50,741 bases of DNA from Desulfobacteraceae bacterium (GTDB lineage Bacteria > Desulfobacterota > Desulfobacteria > Desulfobacterales > Desulfobacteraceae), in NCBI GenBank assembly GCA_024225635.1, contig JAAEMK010000144.1, forward strand, positions 1 to 50,741, in the 5' to 3' direction. The stretch's first letter is position 1; each line of letters starts with the position of its first letter. The notes below the pieces were generated by a model. The model did no database searches, was not told the DNA's origin, and worked only from the letters and a program-made list of their open reading frames with translations. Shown here piece by piece: positions 9,125 through 18,663 of the stretch. A program made the position numbers and the translations under genes.

Positions 9125-10990
9125 TTAATTCAATAACGCTTCAAGAACGGCGGGATTGTCGGTCATGATCCCGTCCACCTTCAGGTCATTAATCAGCCAT
9201 TCCATATCCCCGGGATCATTGACGGTCCATACCTGGACTTTCAGGTCCAGCTCCCGGGCTTTGTCCATGATCAGGGGAGGAATTAGGGGAATCTCCGCAA
9301 GGGGTATCTGGAGGATGGCTCCCTTGGGCCTGTGCTTGTTCAGATCGAGCACCCCATCGGGCAGGGCGAGGAATTCGATCACCTCCTCGGTGGCAAAGGA
9401 GGTGAGCAGGTTCATGCCGCGAACCGCGGATCTTATTCTGGCCGCGTCCAGGGACTCTTTGTTGAACGCCCCCATAACAATGCGGTCTTCCATGTCGAAC
9501 TCCTGGATAAGGTCAAGCACCTTTTCCGTGATTTCAATATTGTTTTCCGGTTTTATTTCCAGAACAAAGAAAACATCCCGGCCCTGATACGCGTCAAAGA
9601 CCTCCCCAAGGGTCGGGATTTCAAGGGCCGTCCCTTCCTCCCGGTAAGGATAGGTGACGCCGTCCGGGGTAAAGTTGTATCCGGCGTTCAGTTCTTTCAG
9701 ATCCTCCAGGGAGAACGCGCTGATGGGGCCGGAACCGTCGGTGCAACGATCCACCGTCCCATCGTGGGACACGACCACATGGCCGTCGGCGGTAAGGTGC
9801 ACATCCATCTCAAGAACATCGGCACCAGCGGACAGGGCGGTTTCGTAGGCTGTGAGGGTATTTTCAGGGGCCAGGTCCCCCCCTCCCCTGTGGGCGATAT
9901 TCAAAACCCTTTCATGGTCCTGCATAAAAAAGTTAGCGCCCGTGTCGATCCCGTTGATCCGGTTCACCACATCCAGCCAGTCCCAACTGATATCGCTGAT
10001 CTCAATTTCTCCGTATCCTTCGGTGTCGAGAAGTCCCGGGTCAAGATAGTAGTCGATCTGGAACGGGATATAGGTCACATCGTTCGCAAGGGCGCCGTAA
10101 CCGTCCTCCCGTGCCGTATCCCCCACCATGGCGGCCAGTTTTCCCTCACCGTACAGCCCGGAGATGATCCTGAGGGCGTCCGCCTTGAAATCGTTTCCAT
10201 GCTCAAAATCAAGGTCTTTCTTGACCACGATGGGAATTCTTCTTTTACCGTTCTTCTCAAAATGGTTGATCATCTGGGTCCGGCACAGGTGGCGCAGATC
10301 GGCGGGAAGGCCTGAAACAACGAGCAGGTCCCTGCCGCTATCCATCAAACCTTTTACTGCATCGACCACAAAACCGTCAATCAGCGGCCAGTCGGACCCC
10401 ATCCAGTTGACGAACTCGATCCAGTCAAGGACCGAGTTTGCCCCGCCGGTCCTGTGAAGGGTGTTGTCATGGTCAGCAACAACGGCCTCAGGGTTATTCG
10501 CACCTTGCTCATCAAGCACCCGGATCATTCCCAGGTCGTCCTCGACATACTCATCCCCGTGGTACGCCCGGGCTGTCAGCTGTAGATCCATTGGTGCGGA
10601 ACCGATAACCGAATCCGGCAGCCATTTCCTGATCGCAGGCAGCCGGACCCTGCCGTCGCTGTCCGTGAAAAGGGGCGAGTCCGGATTCCCCAGCCGGAAC
10701 CAGGCATCTTCCGTGCCCAAGGGTCTTGCAAAAAAACGGATCTCCACCCCTTCCACTTTTTCAGCTGTCACAAACTTCAGCAGGGAGGCCTCGTCCTTGT
10801 CCTTGATATGAAAGACCGTTGCATTGGGAAGAATTTCATCGGGATCATCGGGATCATCGGCAAAGCCGGTATTTGTAATTCCGTCCGAGACAACCACGGC
10901 AAAGTCATCCTTATCGCACCCGGATAACAGAGCCGCGAAAGAAACGATCATCATAACAAAAACAACCTTCAGAAACTTTCTGACAGACAT
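9125..10990 (-). CDS. Lipoprotein fusing HAD-like phosphatase and glycerophosphodiester phosphodiesterase
   Basis: 621 residues from the ATG at 10990, which has a GGGGAGGTATCC ribosome-binding site and begins a lipoprotein signal (lipobox LLSGC). After a linker and a beta-rich segment comes a HAD-like region: DHDNT motif (D173, D175), a VVSGLP segment and a GDTAREDGYGA segment, resembling APP1/Lns2-type phosphatidate phosphatases. The C-terminal third is a GDPD barrel with HRGG (H367), PENT, EMD and SHDGTVDR, which hydrolyses glycerophosphodiesters to glycerol 3-phosphate and an alcohol. The order suggests one envelope protein that both dephosphorylates and deacylation-salvages phospholipids, but that combined role is inference. 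GDPD assignment is firm; the HAD subfamily is not. Confidence 0.88.
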   Translation of the reverse strand: MSVRKFLKVVFVMMIVSFAALLSGCDKDDFAVVVSDGITNTGFADDPDDPDEILPNATVFHIKDKDEASLLKFVTAEKVEGVEIRFFARPLGTEDAWFRLGNPDSPLFTDSDGRVRLPAIRKWLPDSVIGSAPMDLQLTARAYHGDEYVEDDLGMIRVLDEQGANNPEAVVADHDNTLHRTGGANSVLDWIEFVNWMGSDWPLIDGFVVDAVKGLMDSGRDLLVVSGLPADLRHLCRTQMINHFEKNGKRRIPIVVKKDLDFEHGNDFKADALRIISGLYGEGKLAAMVGDTAREDGYGALANDVTYIPFQIDYYLDPGLLDTEGYGEIEISDISWDWLDVVNRINGIDTGANFFMQDHERVLNIAHRGGGDLAPENTLTAYETALSAGADVLEMDVHLTADGHVVVSHDGTVDRCTDGSGPISAFSLEDLKELNAGYNFTPDGVTYPYREEGTALEIPTLGEVFDAYQGRDVFFVLEIKPENNIEITEKVLDLIQEFDMEDRIVMGAFNKESLDAARIRSAVRGMNLLTSFATEEVIEFLALPDGVLDLNKHRPKGAILQIPLAEIPLIPPLIMDKARELDLKVQVWTVNDPGDMEWLINDLKVDGIMTDNPAVLEALLN

Positions 10991-11171
10991 GGATACCTCC
11001 CCTTTGAATAAGTTTAAAAAATTTGCCATCGGCAAAACAAACAGACAAGAAACAGCTGTTTTTAAATCATTCTTTATGGATTGGACCGGTTTAAAAAGGG
11101 CGGATGAACTTTTACGACAAAAACAGAAATACCGTGAAACGAAGATGATGTCAAATCATAAACTGAATGGA

Positions 11172-11215
11172 GGGGGGGGGGGGGACGGAGATGACGACCG
11201 GATGCCGTCATCTCC
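11172..11215. other. 13-G homopolymer beside a perfect hairpin
   Basis: Thirteen consecutive G (11172-11184) are followed by a perfect 10-bp stem, GGAGATGACG (11187-11196) and CGTCATCTCC (11206-11215). On the minus strand the stem comes just after the purM stop and is followed by poly-C rather than poly-U, so it is an unorthodox terminator candidate. The homopolymer is also a likely slippage or sequencing-error site. Confidence 0.6.
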
Positions 11216-11227
11216 TTGAAATGTTAT

Positions 11228-12268
11228 TTACTTCCGGTATTCCATGCCTTCGCCTTCTTTGACGGTGCCGATTTTGAAGGCTTTTTCGCCCGTGCTCTCC
11301 ACGGTTGCAATGATGGCGTCGGCCTGGGCGGGATCGGCGATAAGGACGAAACCGATGCCCATGTTAAAGGTTTTGTACATTTCAGCGGTTTCTATCTCTC
11401 CCAGGTCCTGGATCAGCGGAAAGAGCTTGTTCATTTCCCAGCTGTCCATCTGGATGGTTGCGCCCAGGCCCTTTGGAAGGACCCGTGGGATATTTTCGGT
11501 GAAGCCGCCGCCCGTGACGTGAACCATACCGTTGACCGTGTGGCTGGCCAGGATCTCGAGCACCTCTTTGACATATATCTTTGTGGGGCAAAGAAGCGCT
11601 TCACCCAGGGTCATGCCTAATTCTTCGATGGGTTGATCGATTTTGTAATCAAGAATATCGAAGAACAGTTTTCTCACAAGGGAATAACCGTTGGAGTGAA
11701 TACCGGTTGAGGGAAGACCGATGAGAACATCACCGGTTTTGATCTTGCTGCCGTCGATTATCTTTTCTTTTTCAACGATGCCAACGGTGAAACCTGCGAT
11801 GTCGTATTCGTTCTCCTCGTAGAATCCGGGCATTTCAGCGGTTTCCCCGCCGATGAGGGAAGCGCCTGCCTGCTTGCAGCCGTCGGCGATCCCTTTTACA
11901 ATGTCGGCGGCCTTATCGGCGGTGAGTTTCCCCGTGGCGATGTAATCGAGAAAGAAAAGCGGTTTGGCTCCCTGGACAAGGATGTCGTTGACGCACATGG
12001 CCACAAGATCAATACCGGCGGAATCGTGCTTGTCCGTCATAAAAGCGATTTTCAGCTTTGTTCCCACACCGTCGGTTCCTGAAACAAGGACGGGTTTTCT
12101 GTAGCCTTCAAGATCAAGTTCAAAAAGCCCGCCGAATCCGCCGAGGCCGCCCAGGACATTTTTAGTGAATGTCTCTTTGACGTACTCTTTCATTTTTTCA
12201 ACGGCGGCTGCACCCTCTTCTATATCAACGCCGGCATCGGCGTATGTCAGTTTTTTACTTTCGCTCAT
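11228..12268 (-). CDS. purM: Phosphoribosylformylglycinamidine cyclo-ligase (AIR synthetase)
   Basis: 346 residues, the usual length. It converts formylglycinamidine ribonucleotide to aminoimidazole ribonucleotide with ATP, step 5 of purine synthesis. Typical blocks are [11 protein letters not shown] at the N-terminus, [40 protein letters not shown] and [13 protein letters not shown]. The start follows AAGGGGATAAATAAA. It lies 27 bp downstream of purL in the same direction, so the two consecutive enzymes are very likely cotranscribed. Confidence 0.97.
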   Translation of the reverse strand: MSESKKLTYADAGVDIEEGAAAVEKMKEYVKETFTKNVLGGLGGFGGLFELDLEGYRKPVLVSGTDGVGTKLKIAFMTDKHDSAGIDLVAMCVNDILVQGAKPLFFLDYIATGKLTADKAADIVKGIADGCKQAGASLIGGETAEMPGFYEENEYDIAGFTVGIVEKEKIIDGSKIKTGDVLIGLPSTGIHSNGYSLVRKLFFDILDYKIDQPIEELGMTLGEALLCPTKIYVKEVLEILASHTVNGMVHVTGGGFTENIPRVLPKGLGATIQMDSWEMNKLFPLIQDLGEIETAEMYKTFNMGIGFVLIADPAQADAIIATVESTGEKAFKIGTVKEGEGMEYRK

Positions 12269-12295
12269 TTTATTTATCCCCTTGAGGTATTCGGC

Positions 12296-15200
12296 CTACT
12301 TGAAGTAGTTCACGCCGGACTCGAATATCTTCATGTCTGTGTTGCCGATTATGTTCTTGGCAACGTGGTTTCCAATTCTCTCGCTGTGGCCCATTTTCCC
12401 CAGGATGCGGCCGTCGGCGCTTGTGATGCCCTCGATGGCGCAGATGGAACCGTTGGGGTTGAATGCGCCGTCATAGGTGGCATTGCCCTGGTCATCCATG
12501 TACTGGGTGGCGACCTGTCCGTTTTCAACAAGGGTCTTGAGCACCTCTTCGCCTGCGTAGAAACGGCCTTCTCCATGGGAAAGCGCGGTTTCATGGATAT
12601 CACCGAGGCTCGTACCGGCAAGCCAGGGAGAGAGGTTTGAAGTTACCTTTGTTTTTGCGTACCGGGCGATGTGCCGCCCGATTTTATTGTATGTCAGTGT
12701 GGGCGATGTCTCGTCCAGGGTCCTGATCTCACCATAGGGCAAAAGGCCGAGTTTGACAAGGGCCTGGAAACCGTTACAGATACCGAGCATCAGGCCGTCC
12801 TTTTCATTGAGCATGTAATGGACGGCGTCCTTGACCTTCTGATTCTTGAAAATGGAGGAGATGAATTTACCGGACCCCTCGGGCTCGTCTCCCGCGCTGA
12901 AACCGCCGGGAAGGGCGATGATCTGGGCGTCCTTGATCTTTGCGGACAAAAGGTCTATGGACTCCTCGACCCAGGCGGCCTCAAGGTTCCTGAAGACAAC
13001 CACCTCCGCGTCGGCACCGGCGTTTATGAATGCCCGCCGGGTGTCGATCTCGCAGTTTGTTCCCGGGAAGGCGGGAATGATCACCTTGGGACGGGCCACC
13101 CTGTTTTTGGCAATATGGATATTTTTGGCGTCGTACCGGATATTCTCAATAGGGCCCCCATGGTCCTGTTTAATCTCAAAGATGGAATCCAGGGGCGCTT
13201 CCCACGCTTTGACCAGTTCATCGAGATCAAGGATCATATCCCGGTACTCGATGGTCTCTTTGTCCGTCACCGTGCCAAGCTCGATGTACGGGGTGGTGAA
13301 GAGATCACCCAGGTCAATGGTTGAATTTACTTCCAGAAGGATGGAACCGATGGCTTCCTCTTTCAGAAGCGCTTCTTCGATATCCCTGTTGATGGAGATG
13401 CCCAGCTTGTTGCCGAAGCACATTTTTGAAATGGCCGCGACGGAACCGCCTTTGCCGACGGTGTGGGCCGCTGAAACATGTCCCTCGGAAATGAGCTTTG
13501 TCACAAGGTCGTATTTTGCCTTCAGATCGTCAAAATCCACCACCTCATTGTTGTTTCTCTCCGCTTTCACAAGCACCACCCGGGAGCCGGCCTTTTTGAA
13601 TTCCGGTGAGATCACCTTGTCCAGGTTGACGGCTTCCACGGCAAAGGAGATCAGTGTGGGAGGCACATCGAGATCCTTGAAGGTTCCGGACATGGAGTCC
13701 TTGCCGCCGATTGCGCCGATCTTGAATTCCTTCTGGGCCCGGTATGCGCCGAGGATCGCGGCAAAGGGTTTTCCCCAGCGCAGCGCCTCGCCCCTCAGGC
13801 GCTCAAAATACTCCTGGAACGACAGATAGATGTCCTGGTAGTTTCCACCCATGGCAACGATCCTGGCAACACTCTCCACAACGGCGTACATACCGCCGTG
13901 GAAGGGGGACCAGACGGCCATGCCGGGGTTGTAGCCGTGGGTCATGAGGGTTCCGGTGTTTGTATCCCTGCCCTCCACGGGAATCTTGGCCGCCATGCCT
14001 TCGGTGGGTGTCCGGTAGGTTTCACCGCCAAAGGGCATCAGGGCTGAACCTGCGCCGACGGTGCTGTCAAAGAGCTCAACAAGCCCCTTCTGGCTGGCGC
14101 AGTTGAGGTCCTGGAGGGTTTCGGCCCACGCGGTTTTCAGGTCCTTGCCGTCTTCCTTTTTAAACCAGCTGGCGGCGGGTTCGGGGGACTCCACTTCAAC
14201 CTTTGTTTTCTGGCTCACGCCGTTTGAATCGAGGAACTCCCTCGAAATGTCAAGGATCATCTTCCCCCGCCACTGAATCCTCAACCGTCCGCTGTCGGTG
14301 ATGTTTGCAACCAGGGTGGCTTCGAGGTTTTCGGAATTGGCAAGCCGGATAAAGTCCTCTGCGTTCTCTTTTCTGACAACAACGGCCATGCGCTCCTGGG
14401 ACTCGGAAATGGCAAGCTCGGTGCCGTCAAGGCCGTCATATTTTTTCTTGACGTTATCCAGGGAGATATCGATGCTGTCGGCAAGCTCACCCACGGCAAC
14501 GGCCACCCCGCCCGCGCCAAAGTCGTTGCAGCGTATGATCATGCGGGAGACGGTTTCGTTCCTGAACAGTCTCTGGATTTTTCTCTCCTCAGGGGCGTTT
14601 CCCTTCTGCACTTCCGCACCGCAGGTGGCCAGGGAATCTTCCGTATGCTCCTTGCTTGAGCCTGTGGCGCCGCCGCAACCGTCCCTGCCGGTCCTGCCGC
14701 CCACAAGGATCACCACGTCACCGGGTTCGGGCACCTCACGAATCACCTGGTCCTTGGGCGTTGCCGCGATCACCGCCCCCACTTCCATGCGCTTGGCAAA
14801 AAAGCGGTCATGGTAATACTCCTTGACGAATCCCGTGCTCACGCCGATCTGGTTTCCGTAGGAGCTGTAACCATGGGCCGCCCGCCTGCAAATGGTTCTC
14901 TGGGGCAGTTTGCCGGGAAGGGTCTCCTCATAGGGGGTACGGGGATCCGCGGCCCCTGTGATCCGCATGGCCTGATACACGTAGGACCTTCCGGACAGGG
15001 GGTCCCTGATGGCGCCGCCCAGGCAGGTGGCGGCCCCGCCAAAAGGCTCTATCTCCGTGGGATGGTTGTGGGTCTCGTTCTTGAACATAACAAGGTAGGG
15101 AACCTTTTTACCGTCCACGTCCACATCCACATTGATGCTGCACGCATTGATCTCTTCACTGACATCGATATCTTTCAGGTAACCGTCTTTCTTCAGGGAT

Positions 15201-16051
15201 TTGGAGGCGATGGTGCCAAGGTCCATGAGGGTCTCTTTTTTATCCCTGCCGTCATAGAGGGCTTTCCGGTCTTCCCTGTAGAGATCGTAGGTCTTCAGGA
15301 TTTCACCCGCATAGGCCCCGTCATGGATCTTGACCTCTTCGATCTCGGTCATGAACGTGGTATGCCTGCAATGATCCGACCAGTATGTGTCAATGGCCTT
15401 CATTTCCGTAACGGTCGGGTTCCGGTGCTCGCTGTTTTTGAAATAGTCCCGGCAGGACAGGATATCCCCCATGCCCATGGCAAATCCCTGGGCATCCTTG
15501 AACGCCTTCAGCTCCTCTTCGGAATAGTCCGTGAACCCGTCAAAAACCGCCACGTCATCGGGAACCGCCGCATCCATCTCAATGGATTCGGGAAGGGCAA
15601 GGTCCAGCTCACAGGACTCCACAATATTGATCAGGTGGCCCTTGATTTTTTCCCTGTCCCCTTCGGAGACATCACCATTGATGACGATCACCTTGGATGC
15701 CTTTATAAAGGGGCGTTCCTTGGCCGTAAGCAGCTGGACGCACTGCATGGCGGAATCGGCCCTCTGATCGAACTGGCCGGGAAGCAGACCCATCCTGAAC
15801 ACGAAACCGCCATTGATAAACCGGCCCTCGTCTTCATAGACATCATCCGTATTGGGCTCACTGAACACGTTCTCCTTTGCCAGGGCATAGGTTTCATCAT
15901 CAAAACCCAGGCACTCGTAGCAGTTGATGATTCTCACATCCGTGATACCCGAAATATTCAAATTATGCGTCAAATCAGACAGTAGATGATCTGCTTCAAC
16001 CTTGAACTTCTCTTTTTTCTCAACGAATACCCGTCTAATATTGTCCGGCAT
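12296..16051 (-). CDS. purL: Phosphoribosylformylglycinamidine synthase, single-chain form
   Basis: 1251 residues fusing synthetase and glutaminase. It makes formylglycinamidine ribonucleotide from FGAR, glutamine and ATP (step 4 of purine synthesis). The N-terminal half carries TYWSDHCRHTTF and KNETHNHPTEIEPFGGAATCLGG. The C-terminal class-I amidotransferase has PAFPGTNCEID, LPGGFSAGDE, the nucleophile Cys in GICNGFQ and LSHGEGRF. The architecture resembles the class II large-PurL clade best known from Clostridia and Bacteroidota rather than the E. coli type. The start at 16051 follows AAGGGATTTTGAA. It precedes purM. The 118-bp gap upstream is shared with a divergent LysR regulator and contains an AT-rich palindrome that could control it. 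Confidence 0.96.
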   Translation of the reverse strand: MPDNIRRVFVEKKEKFKVEADHLLSDLTHNLNISGITDVRIINCYECLGFDDETYALAKENVFSEPNTDDVYEDEGRFINGGFVFRMGLLPGQFDQRADSAMQCVQLLTAKERPFIKASKVIVINGDVSEGDREKIKGHLINIVESCELDLALPESIEMDAAVPDDVAVFDGFTDYSEEELKAFKDAQGFAMGMGDILSCRDYFKNSEHRNPTVTEMKAIDTYWSDHCRHTTFMTEIEEVKIHDGAYAGEILKTYDLYREDRKALYDGRDKKETLMDLGTIASKSLKKDGYLKDIDVSEEINACSINVDVDVDGKKVPYLVMFKNETHNHPTEIEPFGGAATCLGGAIRDPLSGRSYVYQAMRITGAADPRTPYEETLPGKLPQRTICRRAAHGYSSYGNQIGVSTGFVKEYYHDRFFAKRMEVGAVIAATPKDQVIREVPEPGDVVILVGGRTGRDGCGGATGSSKEHTEDSLATCGAEVQKGNAPEERKIQRLFRNETVSRMIIRCNDFGAGGVAVAVGELADSIDISLDNVKKKYDGLDGTELAISESQERMAVVVRKENAEDFIRLANSENLEATLVANITDSGRLRIQWRGKMILDISREFLDSNGVSQKTKVEVESPEPAASWFKKEDGKDLKTAWAETLQDLNCASQKGLVELFDSTVGAGSALMPFGGETYRTPTEGMAAKIPVEGRDTNTGTLMTHGYNPGMAVWSPFHGGMYAVVESVARIVAMGGNYQDIYLSFQEYFERLRGEALRWGKPFAAILGAYRAQKEFKIGAIGGKDSMSGTFKDLDVPPTLISFAVEAVNLDKVISPEFKKAGSRVVLVKAERNNNEVVDFDDLKAKYDLVTKLISEGHVSAAHTVGKGGSVAAISKMCFGNKLGISINRDIEEALLKEEAIGSILLEVNSTIDLGDLFTTPYIELGTVTDKETIEYRDMILDLDELVKAWEAPLDSIFEIKQDHGGPIENIRYDAKNIHIAKNRVARPKVIIPAFPGTNCEIDTRRAFINAGADAEVVVFRNLEAAWVEESIDLLSAKIKDAQIIALPGGFSAGDEPEGSGKFISSIFKNQKVKDAVHYMLNEKDGLMLGICNGFQALVKLGLLPYGEIRTLDETSPTLTYNKIGRHIARYAKTKVTSNLSPWLAGTSLGDIHETALSHGEGRFYAGEEVLKTLVENGQVATQYMDDQGNATYDGAFNPNGSICAIEGITSADGRILGKMGHSERIGNHVAKNIIGNTDMKIFESGVNYFK

Positions 16052-16120
16052 TTCAAAATCCCTTGCTTGCTTGTTATGTTAATTTTTTATTATGGGAGAT
16101 TGACTTACCACAGGCTGTTG

Positions 16121-16143
16121 TATAAATATAGTTAATATTTATA
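16121..16143. promoter_or_regulatory. Palindrome between purL and lysR-type gene, candidate LysR operator
   Basis: Perfect 9-bp arms TATAAATAT (16121-16129) and ATATTTATA (16135-16143) flank a 5-nt centre. It lies in the divergent promoter region, and a LysR-family regulator commonly binds dyads of T-N11-A type there. AT-richness makes chance palindromes likelier, so this is only a candidate. Confidence 0.45.
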
Positions 16144-16169
16144 ACTTCACTTATAAGCAGAACTAATAT

Positions 16170-17084
16170 ATGAACATAAATTTCGAATTATACAAAGTTT
16201 TTTACCATGCAGGGAAGCTCCTGAGCTTCACCAAAACCGCCGAAGAGCTGTTTGTCACCCAAAGCTCCATCTCCCAATCCATCAAACAGCTCGAGAATCA
16301 GCTGGACATACTCCTGTTCATCCGGAACAAGCGGAACATGCAGCTCACCAAGGAGGGAGAGATGCTCCATTCCCATATTTCCCAGGCCTACGACCTGATC
16401 AAGACAGGGGAAAGGAATCTCGAACATACAAAGGCCCTGAACTACGGTGAGATCAGGATCGGGGCAAGTGATACCATCTGCCGGTACTTCCTGCTGGACT
16501 ACATCAAAAAATTCCATGAAGATTATCCGAACATCAAGATAAACATCACCAACCAGCCCTCCCTGAAATCCCTGGAGGATATTGCCCATGGAAAAATGGA
16601 TTTCGGGATCATCAACCTGCCGGACGGCATGAAATGGAAAGGTGTGAATGTCACCGAGATAAAAGGGTTTGAAGAGGTTGCCATCACCACACAGAAATTT
16701 GCGGATCAGCTCCCCGGTCACCCTTCCATAAAGGATCTGAAGCATTTCCCCTTGATCACCCTCACCCCCAACACCAACACAAGGCAATACCTGAACCGGT
16801 TTTTCAACAGCCACAATGAATCCCTGTCACCGGAGTTTGAGCTGGAAAGCATCGATCTCATCATCGATCTGGTGCGAATCGGACTGGGCATCGGCTTTGT
16901 AATGAAAGACGCCATTCCAAGGTCGGAGGGTTCGGCCATCCAGACCCTTCAACTGAAAGAGACCCTGCCTTCCAGGGCCATCGGGATCGTGACGAACAAG
17001 GAGTTGCCCCTGAGCATTCCCACCCAACATTTCATGAATATACTCATAAATATGACAAATGATAGTGCATCCCAAGGTTCTTAA
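16170..17084 (+). CDS. LysR-family transcriptional regulator
   Basis: 304 residues. The N-terminal winged helix-turn-helix is clear (FYHAGKLLSFTKTAEELFVTQ, then SSISQSIKQLENQL). It is followed by the periplasmic-binding-protein-like effector domain (about 90-295) starting GEIRIGASDTICRYFLL. It is transcribed divergently from purL-purM across 118 bp, the classic arrangement for a LysR regulator and its target, so control of purine synthesis is a reasonable guess. The effector is unknown. The ribosome-binding site is weak. Confidence 0.9.
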   Translation: MNINFELYKVFYHAGKLLSFTKTAEELFVTQSSISQSIKQLENQLDILLFIRNKRNMQLTKEGEMLHSHISQAYDLIKTGERNLEHTKALNYGEIRIGASDTICRYFLLDYIKKFHEDYPNIKINITNQPSLKSLEDIAHGKMDFGIINLPDGMKWKGVNVTEIKGFEEVAITTQKFADQLPGHPSIKDLKHFPLITLTPNTNTRQYLNRFFNSHNESLSPEFELESIDLIIDLVRIGLGIGFVMKDAIPRSEGSAIQTLQLKETLPSRAIGIVTNKELPLSIPTQHFMNILINMTNDSASQGS

Positions 17085-17457
17085 AAAATAAGGTTTCAAT
17101 CAATACGTCTTTAGGATCAAATCTTTAAACCCGGGGAATCGGTCAGGTACGGTTCCCGTTGGCGGGGCATGATAAAACTCTTGCATACCAGGATTGTGCG
17201 TGCTATTTTTGATCCTAACATTTCAATTTCACACACAATCAGTTCAACTATAATTTGCATGGTTTCGCCGACGAATTTAACGCTGTGCTATATTTGAGAT
17301 TTCCGACGAATACTTTGTCCCAGAGGCGCCCCGGCGCTTCCGACAGAATCCGTATTCCACGCACTCCTTTCGCTCCTCCGGAAAGCAAACCAGGCTCATA
17401 TAATATTGTTTCCACATGAATTCTCCTGCAACCGCCATTTTTTAAAAGGACGTCATC
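17085..17457 (+). promoter_or_regulatory. Upstream region of the luxP-like operon
   Basis: A 373-bp region without a convincing gene. A -10-like TATAAT at 17249-17254 lies about 16 bp after TTTCAC (17227-17232), a plausible sigma-70 promoter. Two copies of CCGACGAAT occur at about 17268 and 17302, downstream of it. An AAAGGACG ribosome-binding site precedes the ATG at 17458. The promoter call is weak and made by eye. Confidence 0.35.
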
Positions 17458-18618
17458 ATGATGGGTAATGATACGATCGGGACAAATCCAGGCCACAGAC
17501 CGGTAATGATCATCTGCCTTGCCATGGTTTTGCTGCTGGCTTTGGGCGGCGCTGCACCCGGGCACAACTCCGAACACATGACCATCCATGAATACCAGCA
17601 GATTCATCCGGAGCAAAAACAGATTGCGGCAAACTTCAAGTCAACGATTCGCAAGGCCGGGGTCCCGGTGGAGTCAGGGGTCCAAGACCGGCCTGTGAAG
17701 GTCGCCATCATTTATCCCGCTTTACAGCTTTCCGATTATTGGCGCAATAGTGTCCAATCCTTTAAAAACAGAATGGATGAAATCGGTATCGAATTTCACA
17801 CCTCGGAATATTACACCAAACCGACAGTGAACCACCGGCTCCAGGAACGGCAGATCAAAAAAGCGCTGGGAGACAGGCCGGATTACCTGATATTCACCCT
17901 GGACGCAAAAAAGCACCGCTGGCTTATTGAACAGATCATCACACAAAAAAAGCCGAAAATAATTCTTCAGAATATCACTACCCCGCTTCGAATCTGGGAA
18001 GGCAAACAACCCTTCCTTTATGTCGGGTTCGACCATATTCAGGGAACACTCATGCTTGCGGAATACCTGATGAAAAAGAACGGCAACCGAGGAAAATATG
18101 CGCTTCTCTATTTTTCGGAAGGTTATGTCAGCAGGATGAGAGGAAATACATTTAGCAATTATCTTGATGAACATTCACAGATGGAGCTGGTTGCTGAATA
18201 TTATACCGGAGGCGACTCTGCAAAGGCGGAGGCGGCCTCAATGGAAATTGTCAAGTCGTATCCTGACATTAAATTCATCTACTCATGTTCCACGGACATT
18301 TCCCTGGGGGCAGCCAGGGCCCTGCAACAGACCGGATTTTCGGACCGGGTCATGATTAACGGATGGGGGGGCGGTGCTGCGGAATTAAACGCCATGGCCC
18401 TGGGCCGACTGGAGGTGACCGTCATGAGAATGAACGACGATAACGGTGTCGCCATGGCAGAGGCGATACGCCTGGATCTGGCCGGCCGGAGCCAGGAGGT
18501 GCCTGTGGTTTTCTGCGGAGACATGGAAATTGTGAACAAAACAACCCCTCTTAAGCAGATGGAACGTCTGAAAGAGAGAGCCTTTCGTTATTCCGGGGGG
18601 CAAAAGCCCCGGGATTAA
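17458..18618 (+). CDS. luxP: LuxP-like periplasmic autoinducer-2 binding protein
   Basis: 386 residues with a signal peptide (hydrophobic core about 16-32). It matches my memory of Vibrio harveyi LuxP along its whole length, including PVKVAIIYPALQLSDYW, YLIFTLDAKKHR, LQNITTP, QPFLYVGFDH, LLYFSEGYVSRMRGNTF, MINGWGGG and the C-terminal RAFRYS. The residues known to hold the AI-2 borate diester (V. harveyi Q77, S79, W82, N159, R215, T266, D267, W289, R310) correspond to Q90, S92, W95, N172, R228, T279, D280, W303 and R324, all identical, at a constant offset of 13-14. Ligand binding is therefore very likely retained. It is the first gene of an operon with a LuxQ-like kinase 45 bp downstream. Generic sugar-binding proteins lack this residue set. 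Confidence 0.92.
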   Translation: MMGNDTIGTNPGHRPVMIICLAMVLLLALGGAAPGHNSEHMTIHEYQQIHPEQKQIAANFKSTIRKAGVPVESGVQDRPVKVAIIYPALQLSDYWRNSVQSFKNRMDEIGIEFHTSEYYTKPTVNHRLQERQIKKALGDRPDYLIFTLDAKKHRWLIEQIITQKKPKIILQNITTPLRIWEGKQPFLYVGFDHIQGTLMLAEYLMKKNGNRGKYALLYFSEGYVSRMRGNTFSNYLDEHSQMELVAEYYTGGDSAKAEAASMEIVKSYPDIKFIYSCSTDISLGAARALQQTGFSDRVMINGWGGGAAELNAMALGRLEVTVMRMNDDNGVAMAEAIRLDLAGRSQEVPVVFCGDMEIVNKTTPLKQMERLKERAFRYSGGQKPRD

Positions 18619-18663
18619 GAGGCTTGCGGTGATATTACCGGATCAAATCAGCGGGAGTTTGTA

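Noticed and set aside
14810-15985. 391-codon plus-strand open frame inside purL
   Set aside because: It is fully antisense to the conserved purL coding sequence, with no ribosome-binding site or family pattern.
17150-17190. Possible sigma-54 promoter (TGGC...TTGCA) before luxP
   Set aside because: The distance between the GG and GC elements is about twice the allowed spacing.
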